Counted from the first letter of the stretch, positions 1-12,320 are shown. The stretch: 64,000 nucleotides of DNA from Calliopum simillimum (GCA_951812925.1 OX638370.1:104484897-104548896); one strand, 5' to 3'. A program made the numbers and translations. The notes: generated from the sequence alone by a model not told the origin.

Positions 1-717
1 AATTTTAAAAATGACAAGTTATTTGACATATCTTCACTCATAATCTCATCACAATTTTGGCCTGCATTTAATAAGGAGACACTTGAGTTACCCAAAGAGA
101 TAGCTGATCAGTTTGAGATGTACACAAAATCGTATGAAGCCTACAAAGGAAACCGTACACTAAACTGGAGGTATGTGACAGGTCGTGTAAATATTGAGAT
201 TGAATTTACTGATCGTACACTCGAAATGACCGTTTCACCGACCCAAGCTGTTATACTTTATCATTTTCAAAATAAACCTAAATGGACATTGGAGGATCTA
301 AGCAATCTCATAAAAGTACCACCATCGGTTTTGAGACGAAAAATTGGATTTTGGCAAACACATGGTATTATTCGAGAGTTGGAAACAGATGTTTATCAAA
401 TCGTAGAAAGTACAGATTCTAGAAATGCTGGTTCACATAAATTGCAAGTTTCTGAAATGGGTGAAGACGAAAATGCACTTGCTTCAGCTAGTGATCAACG
501 TCAAGAGGAATTACAAGTATTCTGGTCATACATAGTAGGGATGCTTACGAATCTGGATTCTTTATCAATTGAACGTATTCATCAAATGTTGAAAATTTTT
601 GCTTCCCATGGCCCTGGAATAGAATTATCACGCGAAGAACTGAAACATTTTCTACAAACAAAAGTTCGTGAACATAAATTGATTTTTTCTGGCGGAGTAT
701 ATCAATTGCCGAAGTAA
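1..717 (+). CDS. APC2: Anaphase-promoting complex subunit 2 (APC2/morula), 3' part
   Basis: The frame is open from base 1, so this is the last exon or exons of a gene that begins upstream. The translation (238 codons visible) carries the cullin-homology end of APC2, including ISSQFWPAF near residue 17 and a winged-helix stretch (WTLEDLSNLIKVPP). It ends in the APC2-type C-terminal winged-helix box (SIERIHQMLKIFASHGPG ... SGGVYQLPK), the usual APC2 terminus. In the known complex APC2 is the cullin scaffold that pairs with the RING subunit APC11 and drives ubiquitination of cyclins and securin; the fly orthologue is morula. A stop follows directly after LPK and an AATAAA lies 28 bases downstream. 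No break is seen. The first visible residues may belong to the same exon or follow an upstream acceptor outside the window. Confidence 0.93.
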   Translation, partial: NFKNDKLFDISSLIISSQFWPAFNKETLELPKEIADQFEMYTKSYEAYKGNRTLNWRYVTGRVNIEIEFTDRTLEMTVSPTQAVILYHFQNKPKWTLEDLSNLIKVPPSVLRRKIGFWQTHGIIRELETDVYQIVESTDSRNAGSHKLQVSEMGEDENALASASDQRQEELQVFWSYIVGMLTNLDSLSIERIHQMLKIFASHGPGIELSREELKHFLQTKVREHKLIFSGGVYQLPK

Positions 718-744
718 ATTAATGTTAAAATTAGAATTTTCTTA

Positions 745-750
745 AATAAA
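745..750 (+). promoter_or_regulatory. Poly(A) signal of APC2
   Basis: A canonical AATAAA lies just 3' of the APC2 stop codon, followed by T-rich sequence. Position and orientation fit the 3' end of that transcript. Confidence 0.5.
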
Positions 751-1034
751 AACTTTATTAAATTATTTATTTTCTGTCTTCTATTATATTAAAATGAGAT
801 TTTGTTTGTTTGTGTATTTGTTCTTCATTTCTTCAATGAAACAGTAGAATGAAAGTTCTAAGCCTCCAAAAAAAAAAAAAAAAAAATGATTCATCTTATG
901 TCTGAAACTAATAAAGATTGCTGTATTGCTAGTGTTTCGCGTTTGTTTTTGATATATTTCGGTTTTTGTAAGTATTTGCTCACTATTCCCTTTAGATTTA
1001 AGAATAAATCTTCGAAAAAATAGCCATGTAAATG

Positions 1035-1308
1035 GTGTCTCAAAATTAGCGCATGATTTGAATCAATTTTTTTTTTTTTTTTTTGAAACATGAAGTACAT
1101 AGAAAATAGAGTCATGTATGGAATAGCACTCTTGTTGAAAGTTTCTACGCATTTATTAAATGATGCGAACTGTAGCAGCCAAACCTTCATTATTTTTGAA
1201 ATATCGCTCAACCCTAAACTGTCAGCTGTCAAATTTGGTAAAATTTTTTTGATTGGCAACACTTCAACGCACAAATGGCGAAAAATCTTGCGTGAATTAT
1301 GAGACACT
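1035..1308. repeat. Short inverted-repeat (MITE-like) element
   Basis: The two ends are imperfect inverted repeats: GTGTCTCAAAATTAGCGC on the left against the complement of CGTGAATTATGAGACAC on the right, about 275 bp apart with no coding frame of note. It fills the gap between the converging 3' ends of APC2 and PPWD1. No target duplication was resolved, so the class is unknown. Confidence 0.4.
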
Positions 1309-1368
1309 CTGTCATGATTTTTTGGCGTAAAACAAGACTTTATTTTTTTATCAACTTACACAATTTGC

Positions 1369-4303
1369 CTAGTTACTTAAGTAGATGGAAATGATTTTAA
1401 TATCATCATACGGCTTATCAGTTTTTGGATTTGTTTTAGAATTGCATATATTCTGAACAACTTCCATGCCACGAAATATACGTCCAAAAACGGTATGTTT
1501 ATTATCCAACCATGGCTGAAATTAGAACAAAATTTGAAAAAAAAAATAAATACCGTTTATTGCTTTTGATTGCATACCGTTGGCAACACTGTAATAAAAA
1601 ATTGACTGCCATTTGTGTTCGGTCCAGCATTAGCCATACTAACAGTATACGGCCGATCATGTTTGAGACTGGGGACAAATTCATCTTTGAAATCACTACC
1701 CCATATTGATTTACCACCTGTTCCTGTACCAGTGGGATCACCAGTTTGTACCATGAAACCTTTGATGACGCGATGGAAAATGTGCCCATTGTAATAACTG
1801 CAAATACATATAAAAATACACTTCAAAAAAACATATCCAAAAACATTAATAATATGTTAGCTACCCATTTTTCGCATGCACACAAAAATTTTCAACACTC
1901 TTTGGGCATTCCTTGTAAAACAGTTTCATATGTATATCGCCCATAGTTGTGTGTATAACGGCATTTTCGCAAATACGTTGAATACCTAAAATAGAATTAT
2001 GTTAGAGTTTTTTTATACTCCTTGTAAAGGTATAGTAAAAATTTATATAGACCTTCTTCTAAAATTTGCATGGCATGAAAAAATTTAAGTTTTTTTTAAT
2101 GAGAACTTATACTGAAGTTTTAAGTTTTTTTTTAACCAACCTTGTCCTTCTGGTACTGCGATAATGTCTTCTTTTGATGGCTTCTCATTAAATATATCCC
2201 GATCAACATCTTGCAAATCTGACGGCAGACGTCGGCTATACAAATAAAAGCGTGGTTTTCTACAAAACAAATTTATATTGAAATAACATATGCCAATGAT
2301 TAATAAAAAAAAATGCTGTATACATACTTATAAGCTGTACAAAATAAAGTCGGATCATTTGCCAGTGATGCTAAACAGGGATTTTCGCTCGCTTCCTGTT
2401 CCAAAGTAAGAGCTGCTTTTGTTTTCTTTGCTTTGCCCTAAAGAGTATAAAGTTTTATAAAATTGAAGTATGTAATTTGGTTTATATTTATTTTGTAGTT
2501 ACCTGAAACAGTGCTATTTGCAATGGACGTATATTATCCGTTTTTCCCAATATTGTAATGCAGCGATTGGTTTCGATATTAATCATTTTAATGCCCAACA
2601 TTGTGGGATACATTAAAAAGTGTCCACTACAATCGAAAATAATATTACTGCTCATAATATATTCCGATTTTTCTAAATCACGTTCCGAAGCCATTCTTTA
2701 AGAAAAATTAAAATATATTAGAAAAAAGCACGAATTGAGGAGCGACAAAACAAAAAACAATTACTTCGTTTTAAGTTTGGTCCTTTATAGTAAAGCATAT
2801 TTTCTTACCTTCTGCCGAATTCCATGTTTGGCAAAGCATGCGGTGTTTGTTGCATTTGTGTGTATGTTGTAAGCGCTTCGTCATAGACACGTATCAGTTT
2901 TCCAGAATTAAATTGAAATAGACGGACTTTGCGATCAGTGGAAATTGCTGCAAAACGCTTACCATCTTGAGAAACTGCCAGGCCAGTAACAATTGTTTTA
3001 TTTTTAACGAATTCAAAGAGGCCTAAGGAATAAAAACTTTTAGTAGAATTATTTCTTCAACTTAATGAATAGGTTTTGTAATTCTGGCAAAAATGTCTTG
3101 CAAAAAGGTTTACGTGTTAATAAGCGGTAACAGAAAAGAAAACAATTTAGTAAATAGAAAATGAATTGAAAACAATTTTGTTGTTAGAATGAATTTTAAA
3201 ATATCGCCAAAAATACGTAGAGTCTAAGAACTTAAATAATTAGAAAAGCGTTGGGACCCAGTCGCAAAATGCCACCGCAGCCTACAAGGCCTATTGTGCT
3301 TAAATAAACTCAGTCAACAAATTATAATTCATCTTACTCGTATCCAATTTCGAATCAAAAGTGACTAATTTCTGTGGAAACTTGTAGTCATATTTTGAGT
3401 TTTGCCAATACTCCAAAATGCCTTTCTTATCTATTGAAATAACTGTTTCCATTGCAACATTGTAACGCAGGGCAATAATTGGTGCAGAATGTAATTTATC
3501 CAGAGTATGCAATATTTCGCCATTTCCTTGACCATCGTATATGTAAATGCTGTTAGAATCCTTATCGGAGCTGAAATTTGTAATAACAAAAATAAATACT
3601 CATACAAATATTAACACAATTTTTAAAAACTAACATGGCTAAACTGTGTATAGCATCACCAGGTGAATGAATCCATTCAGTACAGAGCGGCGTAAAACCA
3701 AGTTTAAGTATATTTATCATATCAAAATTGATGACATCGAACACTTTGGCACATTTGTCAGCAGATGCAGAACATAGCAATGTACCACTAGCATTTGTGG
3801 TAAGCGAGTGGAGAGGCACTAAAACAAAAACGTGACATTATTACGCAAATGAACAAATAAAAAAAGTTTTCTACTTACGCAAATGACTACGGAAATGTTT
3901 AACAAATTCAATACCCTCTTCCATTTTCTTCCAAAACTTAATGTGACCATCTAAGCTTCCTGTTATAATGAAATCGGTTTTAGTGCAAACCAGATGCGTT
4001 ATGACGTCACGATGCATGTAACTTTTTTCATAACTTTCGGAATTTGGAAGGTTCTCCAAAAAAACGTGTTCATAAGGCAGCACTGGTGAAAATAGATTCA
4101 TTTATGTATTTGAAATTTAAGAAATGCATAAGTTAGCATTTTAAATTAAAATACTTACCTTTTTTCTTTTTGGGTTTCGGTGCCACTATTTGCTCCGAAG
4201 GCATTGGTCCAATACAACCATCATCATCATCTGAATCTTCCACCGGTTTCTCAGTTTCATCTGCAGCGCGTTTTAAATTGTTATCGTCCGATTTGTCTGA
4301 CAT
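1369..4303 (-). CDS. PPWD1: Peptidylprolyl isomerase with WD repeats (PPWD1-type cyclophilin)
   Basis: Eleven exons on the minus strand: 4303-4159, 4082-3879, 3818-3635, 3570-3338, 3022-2809, 2695-2503, 2437-2328, 2259-2141, 1985-1865, 1797-1578 and 1515-1369. All have GT-AG introns and join to a 629-residue protein (human PPWD1 is about 646). The N-terminus is acidic ([16 protein letters not shown]) with a KPKKKK basic patch. WD repeats fill roughly residues 50-330 ([27 protein letters not shown]). A cyclophilin domain occupies about 470-629. Active-site residues are present: [15 protein letters not shown] (Arg about 517), NGSQFFIT and [15 protein letters not shown]1 is a nuclear, spliceosome-associated prolyl isomerase; the Drosophila counterpart is CG3511. 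The start is the first ATG of the open first exon. It converges on APC2, with about 650 bp between the stops. Confidence 0.95.
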
Positions 4304-4495
4304 TTCAATGCTTGATTTATTTTATTTATAAAATTCTTCGAAATTTTCTGAAACTGTAAACAAAATGGGCTGTCAAAACAAATAACAGCTGTTCGACAAA
4401 AGATGGCATTTGGTCGATTAAGAAAGTCAAGGTGGGTCACTGAACAATTTTCGCTTCTCTAGGCGTTTTTCGTTCAGAAAAACGCTTATGGCATT

Positions 4496-4851
4496 ATAGC
4501 CTGTTTCCACCTCGAATTTAAAAGATGATTTAATGCAGTTTCTGGACTTAGCGCTAAGTCTGGGCGTTGATCCCAGGATTTACCATACAAAAATATATCT
4601 GAGATTTAACCTTAATCTCAGCAAGGCTACCGATTATGTCAATTTTTGATCTAGCGACATCCCTGGAACTTTAACAATTTGCATAAATGCAAAGCAAAGA
4701 GGAGATAAATATTAAGAAGAAAATGAAATACAAGTTTAATTTTACTGCTTCTGACAGACATAAATCTATTTCAACCGGTGGAAACTGGTAGGATTTAGCA
4801 ATATGATTTACGAATCTAAGCAGAGCTAAATCTTTGGTGGAAACAGGCTAT
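4496..4851. mobile_element. TIR element (MITE-like), about 356 bp
   Basis: Ends are inverted copies of ATAGCCTGTTTCCACC, and weaker similarity extends outward (ATGGCATT on the left, the complement of ACAATGG on the right). There is no coding capacity. It lies between the PPWD1 start codon and Fcp1, about 190 bp upstream of the PPWD1 ATG. A two-base TA duplication is possible but not certain. Confidence 0.55.
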
Positions 4852-5164
4852 TACAATGGTTGAATTACCCTGATTGCAGCGATAACAAATTTTCTGGTCT
4901 TTTGACAGATAGGAAGGCAAGATCAGGGTTCCATTTTCGTTTATTTTGACAGCTTGCCATAACCATTGTTTTTGAATCATGGCTATTACTATCTAAAATT
5001 CTTAACTTTCGTAAATAGTTTTTGCATTTTTTTTCAAATAAAAGAGTTTTAGAAGATTGTTTTTTTAATTAATATAAATTTAAACGTATTAACTTATAAA
5101 TCTAAATAAAAATACATACAAGCAAAACCAAAAAAAATTTAAAATCGAAAAATCGTTTAAGATA

Positions 5165-5254
5165 ATGAAATCAAAGAAAAAGTGGCGTTCCATGAAAAAA
5201 GATAGCATGTCATGTATCTCTTTTCATGGAACGCCACTTTTTCTTTGATTTCAT
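5165..5254. repeat. Perfect 34-bp inverted repeat (hairpin)
   Basis: Bases 5165-5198 are the exact reverse complement of 5221-5254, separated by a 22-base loop. The arm contains GTGGCGTTCCATG. An RNA copy would fold into an uninterrupted 34-bp stem. It is most likely the core of a small foldback element. No gene frame crosses it. Confidence 0.8.
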
Positions 5255-5505
5255 TTTCGTAAAAAGTAAAGCTTTTTTAAATATTTTTGTTAAACAATCA
5301 ATTTTCTGGAAACTACTTGGAAACTACTTCGTTCTTTACATTCAGATTTTTAACATCTTTTAAACCCAAAATACTATTACTAACAGAAAGCGCGTTTTGG
5401 AAAAAGGTAAATCAATCAATCTTTATTGGGTTAAACAATTGATGGTTTCAGTTTTTTGAAATTTGGATCATTTTTTGAAATTTGGAGCCGATTTACGAGC
5501 ATCCA

Positions 5506-6366
5506 TCAATGAATATTTTTGTACGATGCACGACGATCCCTTGCGATGACTTTGATCTCTTGCCACGATTTTCCCGATTCTTGGATTTCCTTTACCAGCG
5601 ACCTCTTCCAGTTGGGTTTGGATCTACCACGTGCTCTACTCAAGAGCCTGGCGACAAACTTCGCTATGTGGTTTCCGGAGAGTGTGACCAATCCATCCCC
5701 ATTTGCGCAGCTTGATCTCGTTTGCTATAGCCTTCTGTTTGCATTTTTGATGTAGCTCGGCATTTGATATAGTGCGAGGCCACCAAACCTTTAGTATACG
5801 CCTTAAGCATTTGTTGACGAATACTTGCAGCTTGTTTGTTAGTTGTTCAGTAACAAGCCATGTTTCGCACCCATATAACAAAACCGATTTCACATTCGAA
5901 TCAAAAATGCGCACTCTCGTTTTGGTGGATATAACGGATGAAGACCATATTTTGTTCAGTTGAGCAAACGCGCCTTTTGCTTTTGCTATTCTTGAGTTGA
6001 TATCCTCTTTTGCTCCACCATCCATGGAGATAATGCTGCCTAAATACGTGAAGCTATCGACGTTTCCGATGTCATCACTGCCAGCTTTAAACGTGATGTC
6101 ATTGCTTGCGTTTAGCTTCATGCTTTTAGTCTTGGATACGTTGATTTTTAGGTCGGCCTTTTGTGATTCCAAGACAAGGTCTTCAATTTTGCTTTGCATA
6201 TCTGAATGTTTGGACGATAAGAGGCAGATGTCGTCAGTGTAGTCTAGATCTTCTAGATGTTCGGTAAAGTTCCATTGAGTACCCCTTTTGGCCTTATTAA
6301 GAGCTTTATCTAGGGTATCATCAAGAACGATAAGGAAGAGTGATGGTGATAGTAGACATGTTGGAT
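5506..6366 (-). pseudogene. Non-LTR retrotransposon reverse-transcriptase fragment (dead)
   Basis: The minus-strand translation from about 6350 reads CLLSPSLFLIVLDDTLDKA, then LEDLDYTDDICLLSSKHSDM (the RT catalytic box, with YTDD where YADD or FADD is usual), then VDSFTYLGSIISMDGGAKED and KWGWIGHTLRK. These are typical of the end of LINE ORF2. The frame then shifts near 5690-5640 and the tail (NWKRSLVKEIQESGKSWQEI) continues in another frame to about 5506. The 5' part of the RT and the endonuclease are missing, as in a 5'-truncated insertion. It lies between PPWD1 and Fcp1. The clade is not assigned. Confidence 0.85.
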
Positions 6367-6815
6367 TTTTCTAAAGTTTATTTAAGTTGTTGAGACTTAA
6401 ATATTATTCTGATTTTTTACACATATTGTTAAGCAGAACCAACAACCAAAAAACACTTAACGGAGAATGATAAAATGATAAAATATTGCAAAAAAAGAAA
6501 GCTTATGTTTAGTTTTTTAAAAATGTTACAGAGGTTCATATCCTTCAGGTAATAAAAAAATAAAAAAATAGTCAACGAAGACAAGTTGAAGTGCAGCACG
6601 CCACTCGTCAAAATTTTCTAGTTTGACAGTTAGCAAAAATGCAACCAAGGAGGAGCGTAATTGGTAAAACAAGAAAAACAAAAAAAGCTGCGCAAAGTGA
6701 AATAAGAATTTGAAAGAAACGAAGAAGAATCAGCTAATTATAAAATTTATTATAATTTGCAAATTCGTATAAGAAAATTGTGAAATTTTAAAAGTTATCT
6801 ACAGTAAACTTTTTA

Positions 6816-9800
6816 ATGGCGGCATCAGCGGCAACAATAGTAGCTCCAGATACAGATTTAGGAGACGATGGAAAAATCGTTATAAACGCGCCTACAGATC
6901 ACCCGCGAATCCGGATCAATAAATGGCGGGTACGCGAGGGTTATCCGGTGAGCAATTCGCAAGTGATTTTGCTTTATAACTTACCGGACGAGGATGCAGA
7001 CAAAGAAGTGCGGAAATTAAAGGCAACTCGAGTTGGTGTTGTGAAGAAGCGTCTGTACAAAGATGGCGCTATAGTGGAGCAGGGGTGAGCTTGTTAATAA
7101 TAAAGGGAGGGGGATATGCAAATAGTAGATTCTTAATTTGATATATGCTGTTTTTTCTATTAATTCCCTAATAAAACCCACAAAATTTTAAAACTACATT
7201 ATTTCTTATGTTATAGTGCCCCAATTTTGGAACTTTCTGAGTGTGTCCATACTACGGTTATCAAAGATATGTGTGCTGATTGTGGTGCGGATTTGCGCCA
7301 AAACGAAAATGTAAGCAAAACACAAAAAAAAAGAAATAATAAATAAACAAAAAAAGATAGTGTTAATGAATGTGTTATGGTGGGCAGTAGCTGAAAGCAA
7401 AACAAATATAAACTTTCGGCCAGCTATAAGTATTTGCCATTAATTTATGTATAACATAATCTGGCGGGAATACATAAGCACTAGAACTATGAAGTGAATA
7501 ATTTATAATTGATTTGTTCACAAAACATCTTGGTTTACTGTAAACAAATATTTCTTTGAACTTAGAACTGAAATATATATGTAATGCGTCGCGAGAAAAT
7601 GGACCTTATCTTGTCAGAGATCAAATTTGATTTGATAAAAATCTGAAGAGAACGCAGAAATAATCACTCAAAAATGTCTTAAATTGGCGAAGTTATGGCG
7701 TTTTGAATTTCATAGTTCAAAAATGAAAGTTTTGATATGTATTCTCCTATAACTTCTAGGAGGAGCATAGGAAGGAGCATTTGAGCTGTACTGAAAATTT
7801 TACTCTGGCAAGATAAGGTCTCTTTCTCGCGACGCATCACATTGGTTTCGGACTAAAGATGAAAGTGAAATTTGAACTTTTCTCCCCATTTCTGCCTATA
7901 ATTAAAATATATGAACGGATTCATCGATTAATAGATTTAATAACCATAAAAAATCATAGCGTAGCACGACTAAGCGATCCATATCCAGTGTCGGTTCGAA
8001 GCTTTCATGTTTTTTTTTTTATTCAATTTTGTAGAAAAATAGAATTTCTAATTAGTTTCCCATAGTTTTTGAGAAATAAACATTTCATTTCACATGAAGA
8101 AATTGTTGACAGTCTATAATATATCCTTTTAGTAAACTGAAAACATAGTTATATACGTATAAAATGTGGAATTTAATTGCATTTAACGATTTAAAATATC
8201 GGTATTTACATTAGCATCGCGAAAGTTTTAATAAATTTATGTAGGTATTTATTTTATTATTTAATCATTTTCAAACCTACGCCCAATGAAATAACGCCCA
8301 AAAACAAAAACGAAATAACGTGCAAATTATTTTCATATAAATATGGGCGATAATCGTTTTTGTTTTAGGCGTTATTTCATATTTTTTGGGCGTTATTTTG
8401 TTTTTATTTTGGGCGTTATTTCCTAACGGATATATATGGATATATGGATATATAGGATCTTAAGAATTTTTTGCTATTTTGATAACGTATAATTTTTTTT
8501 AAGGGCAATACTTCTGAAGCCTCAGTGCCCATGGTGCATTCCATTCCAGATCTCAAGGTTACACAAAAATTGGCACAAAAACTTGGCCATGACGATACGC
8601 GTCGATTATTGCAAGATCGCAAACTTGTGTTACTCGTCGATTTGGATCAGACAGTGATTCATACTACAAATGATAATGTACCCAACAACATAAAAGGTAT
8701 ATATCATTTCCAATTGTATGGTCCACACTCACCTTGGTACCATACGCGCTTACGACCGGGCACGCCAGCGTTTTTAGAAAAGATGTCACAATATTATGAA
8801 CTACACATTTGCACATTTGGAGCACGCAACTATGCACACATGATTGCCCAATTATTGGATCCTGATGGCAAATTCTTTTCACATCGTATTCTGTCACGTG
8901 ACGAATGTTTTAATGCAACTAGTAAAACCGATAATTTAAGGTAGGAACAGCTGAATTGTTTGAATTTCGACTATCTATATGGCATTTAATTTAGAGCACT
9001 ATTTCCTAATGGTGATTCAATGGTTTGTATTATCGACGACCGTGAGGATGTGTGGAATATGGCATCAAATTTAATACAAGTGAAGCCTTATCATTTCTTT
9101 CAACACACCGGAGATATTAATGCACCCCCTGGTTTATCGAAACATGAATTAGACGGCGAAGGCGTGGATTTTAAAGGTTAAATGTTGCATTAGGATCTAA
9201 GCGCAAATATTAAATTGATTTTTCTTCCTAACAGATTTAAAAAATTTGGCTACAGAAAAAGAAGAACTTGATAGTAAGAAATTATTAGAAAGCGAGGAAA
9301 TTGATGCATCGTCAGAAGTAACTGAAACTGATACAAGCAATAATACTGATGATACAACAACAGTAACGAGTGGTAAGACGCCACTGAAAGATATGACTGA
9401 GCTTTTGGATGATGATGATGAGAAACTAAAGGATGTCACAGTTCAAAATTCAAACGATACTTCAGTCACCGATGTCATCGAGAAAGCTGTCTCGAGTGAT
9501 GAAACCCCACAAGTAACGAGCACAACTGAAGAGGTAACAGTTACAGCAAGTGAAACTGAAGCCTCAACACAAAAAGTCGATACAATTCTCGATATTGTTG
9601 TCGATGCGGCTGCTGAGCCTGATACAAACGCCGAGGCTGAAGCTGATGCTGACGTCGATACTGTGACTGACGCCAACATAGCCACAACATCCGCTTCAAC
9701 TAGCACTTTAGGTATTTCACCTACAATAAAAGTGCCCGCAGATCCACAAAAACAAATTGAAATTGAAGATCCTGATGATTATTTGATGTATCTGGATGTT

Positions 9801-11270
9801 ATATTAAAAACAATACATGCTCGTTTCTATGACATTTACGACAGCACGCAAGAAATTCCAGATTTAAAGATTATCGTACCGAAAATACGTTCCGAAGTGT
9901 TACGCGATACTAATTTAGTATTTTCTGGCTTAGTACCAACTAATATGAAATTGGAGCAATCACGCGCATATTTCATAGCTAAGAGTTTAGGTGCAAATGT
10001 TTCGCAAAGTTTTGGGCCAGGCAAGTAACCGGATAAGAACTCTCAATCTTTGTTCTTTTTTATTATTTTTTTTTTTTTTTTGTGTTTTTGTAGATACGAC
10101 ACACTTGGTTGCCGTTACCTCAGGTACATTTAAAGTAAATGCAGCAAAAAAGAATCCCAATATAAAAATTGTAAACGCCAATTGGCTTTGGTCATGTGCT
10201 GAACGTTGGGAACGCGTCGAAGAGAGACTATATCCGCTTGATCGTAAAACAAAAGGTAAACAAAGGCAACCACCAGCACATTGCCATAGCCCGGAACATG
10301 TTGTTAACTATAGTGATAAATCGGAGATATCATCATCGAGCAGTGCACAGCAACAAAATGCCACTGAACCGGAAAAATTTATTGACACTATAAATCCTTT
10401 ATTGTCTTTCTCAAATGCTGATTTAGCTGATATGAATAAGGAATTTCATCAGTTCTTTGAATCAGACTCATCAAGTGAAGATGAACATATAAATATTGGT
10501 AAGTATAAAAGAAACGATAGAAAAGATTTTTTATTACATCGGATTTGAGCTATGAATTTGAAAAATTAAGATATTTATTTTTAATCAGTGGTTATAATAG
10601 CAACCGTAACCGCTAACCAAAATAACTGATAGGATTTTCCAACCGAAATTATGAATTTATCAAAAATCGATCCGTTTCGCTTATAATCCCTGCTACGTAA
10701 TATCAGTTAAAAATTACTCATACGCCACGTTTTCCAAAATTTACTTCTAGTGTTCTCTCTATTATAGAGTCTAAAATGAAACTTAATTTGTTGTCTATAT
10801 TTTCTCTTAAGTTTGAGGCATATTTTGTAAACATACATATTTTTTTATTTCTATTCAATTGTGTTCTTAAGAAAATCCACCAGTCGATAAGACTTTACGT
10901 AAACGAAAACGTGAAGAGAAAGAACAAGAACGCACCCGAGACTTTTTTACTCGCTCAACAGATGGGAACCTAACACTGGAAACCAATGAGGCAGATGCAG
11001 AAAAAAGCTCGAATGAAGAGGAATATGATGATGATGACGAAATACCAAGCGCTAAATTTGGAAGAAGTAACAATAATAATATTTTAATAGGGTTTTTTTT
11101 TAATTAAATACACGTTTTCATATGTCTATGTAGGTGAAGAGTTACCATCTGATTTGGAAATTGGTTCAGACTCAAATAATAGCAATGAAAACCCAGATAC
11201 TGAAGATGATGGTGATTGGAATATGATGGGTGCAGCATTAGAGCGTGAATTTCTTGGGCTTGAAGATTAA
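6816..11270 (+). CDS. Fcp1: RNA polymerase II CTD phosphatase Fcp1 (CTDP1)
   Basis: Eight exons: 6816-7084, 7217-7310, 8504-8940, 8995-9176, 9235-10020, 10094-10498, 10872-11066 and 11134-11270. They join to 834 residues (the fly protein is about 880). FCPH domain: the catalytic DxDxT motif is LLVDLDQTVIHTT (Asp about 167 and 169), with CTFGARNYAHMIAQLLDPDG and IIDDREDVW downstream. A long acidic Ser/Thr-rich linker fills about residues 330-500 (the DDDDEKLKD region). A BRCT domain follows at about 538-638 (LVFSGLVPTN ... NANWLWSCAERWERVEERLYPL). The tail ends DWNMMGAALEREFLGLED, the acidic helix that in known Fcp1 contacts TFIIF. The enzyme removes Ser-phosphate from the RNA polymerase II C-terminal domain to recycle polymerase. 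Intron 2 (1.19 kb) hosts two repeats, and intron 5 needs a GC donor at 10021. Confidence 0.95.
7579..7843. mobile_element. MITE in Fcp1 intron 2
   Basis: About 265 bp bounded by inverted repeats of about 38 bp: AATGCGTCGCGAGAAA ... GACCTTATCTTG on the left, and CAAGATAAGGTC ... TTTCTCGCGACGCAT on the right. The inside has no coding frame. It lies in sense-transcribed intron sequence, so it is carried in Fcp1 pre-mRNA. A related short motif, TCCTAGGAGGAGCATAG-like, recurs at 7755-7770 and near 62040. Confidence 0.65.
8275..8436. repeat. GGGCGTTATTTC-motif foldback element, copy 1
   Basis: A short block in which GGGCGTTATTTC (right half) and its complement GAAATAACGCCC (left half) recur at irregular spacing around an A/T-rich centre, ending CGTTATTTCCTAACGG. 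It sits 70 bp before the exon 3 acceptor of Fcp1. Related blocks occur at about 16080-16400, 18955-19415 and 30718-31625. Confidence 0.6.
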
Positions 11271-11734
11271 AAGTGAATTTAATTTTAATAACATGAAAGC
11301 AACTTATTTAAAATGTGTTAATACATATAAAAGTTATTTGTATGAAGTAAGCTTTTTATAAATTGTTTTAATATATACATAAAAATATATATATATTTGC
11401 TTTACAAAAACAAATCCATTATAAAATTTACATGCATAAATCGTTGTAAATTACTATAGACAGAACAAAGAAGCACATTTTAAAAATAAAAAGATAAATT
11501 TTCAAATTGAATTCGTTGTATTGTATTACTAATTTTTTCAAAAATATTCAAAGAAGGTAAAGAAAAATTTACTTTGTTTAAAAAAAATTACATTCGTCCA
11601 TGTCTTTCCAACAAAAATCAAGTCAATGTGTTGTTTCAAAGGCAGTTGAAATGGCACCACACTATTTTTCACTTAATTTTCTTTGATAAGTTGTATAAGA
11701 TTCTCAAACTGAATAATTTAAAAAGATCTAGTAC

Positions 11735-12079
11735 GTGTGTTAACTTAAGCCTGGTCAAAAATTAAGTACTCTAAACTACAGCATTTTGAAAATTATGTTT
11801 GTATGGGAGGTTCCACGACCTCTTGTCTGAGTTCGCATAGTTTTTATTCAGAGCTTCCACTAACTATTCTTAGTACCTGTGCGAAATTTTGTTAAATTAT
11901 TTCTAATATCGCTTGCACTACAGCATTTTGGAAACCAAGTGTATGGGAGGTGCAACGCCCTCCGTATGAACCAAGTTTCTAATCAGAGTTAAAATTTACA
12001 ATTTCTAGCATCTGAGTAAAATTTCTTTTGGATTATCTCTTAAAACACTTTCAATAGAACATTTTGAAACTTTTACTTA
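11735..12079. repeat. DINE-like repeat, copy A (left part)
   Basis: Begins with a degraded form of the GGCCTGGCCAAA head seen in the other copies, then has two units containing TATGGGAGGTTCCACG-type sequence about 135 bp apart. It is cut at 12079 by a Tc1-type palindrome and resumes at 13700 (TATGGGAGGTGGCATGCCC). Joining the two sides across one TA rebuilds the unit found intact at about 58160. Confidence 0.6.
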
Positions 12080-12320
12080 CAGTGCTGTGCATAACATTTG
12101 CAACCTAAAACACTTGAAACTAAATCACCAATTTTCGGCCACTAAAACAGATGCAAATAAAATACTTGGTATGAGATTTTATGTCACTTGTATTGTTGTT
12201 TATAAAACAAAAACAAAAAGTCCATACATCACTAATACAAAACTAAAACTTAAGTGCAATATGAAAATGTATAGTTATAGGCTGTGCAAAACATTTGCAA
12301 CTATTAATCTAAACTAAAAA

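Noticed and set aside
891..1307. 138-codon minus-strand open frame
   Set aside because: Lies in an inverted-repeat element with homopolymer runs (KKKKK); no domain and no splice context.
5165..5254. microRNA precursor
   Set aside because: Perfect stem with no bulges and no conserved seed that I recognise; a foldback repeat is simpler.
9197..9706. Ser/Val/Ala-rich minus-strand frames of 80-87 codons
   Set aside because: Antisense shadows of the acidic Ser/Thr linker of Fcp1 exon 5.
10021..10028. Normal GT donor at 10025 for Fcp1 exon 5
   Set aside because: It would put exon 6 out of frame and break the BRCT domain; the GC donor four bases earlier keeps it.
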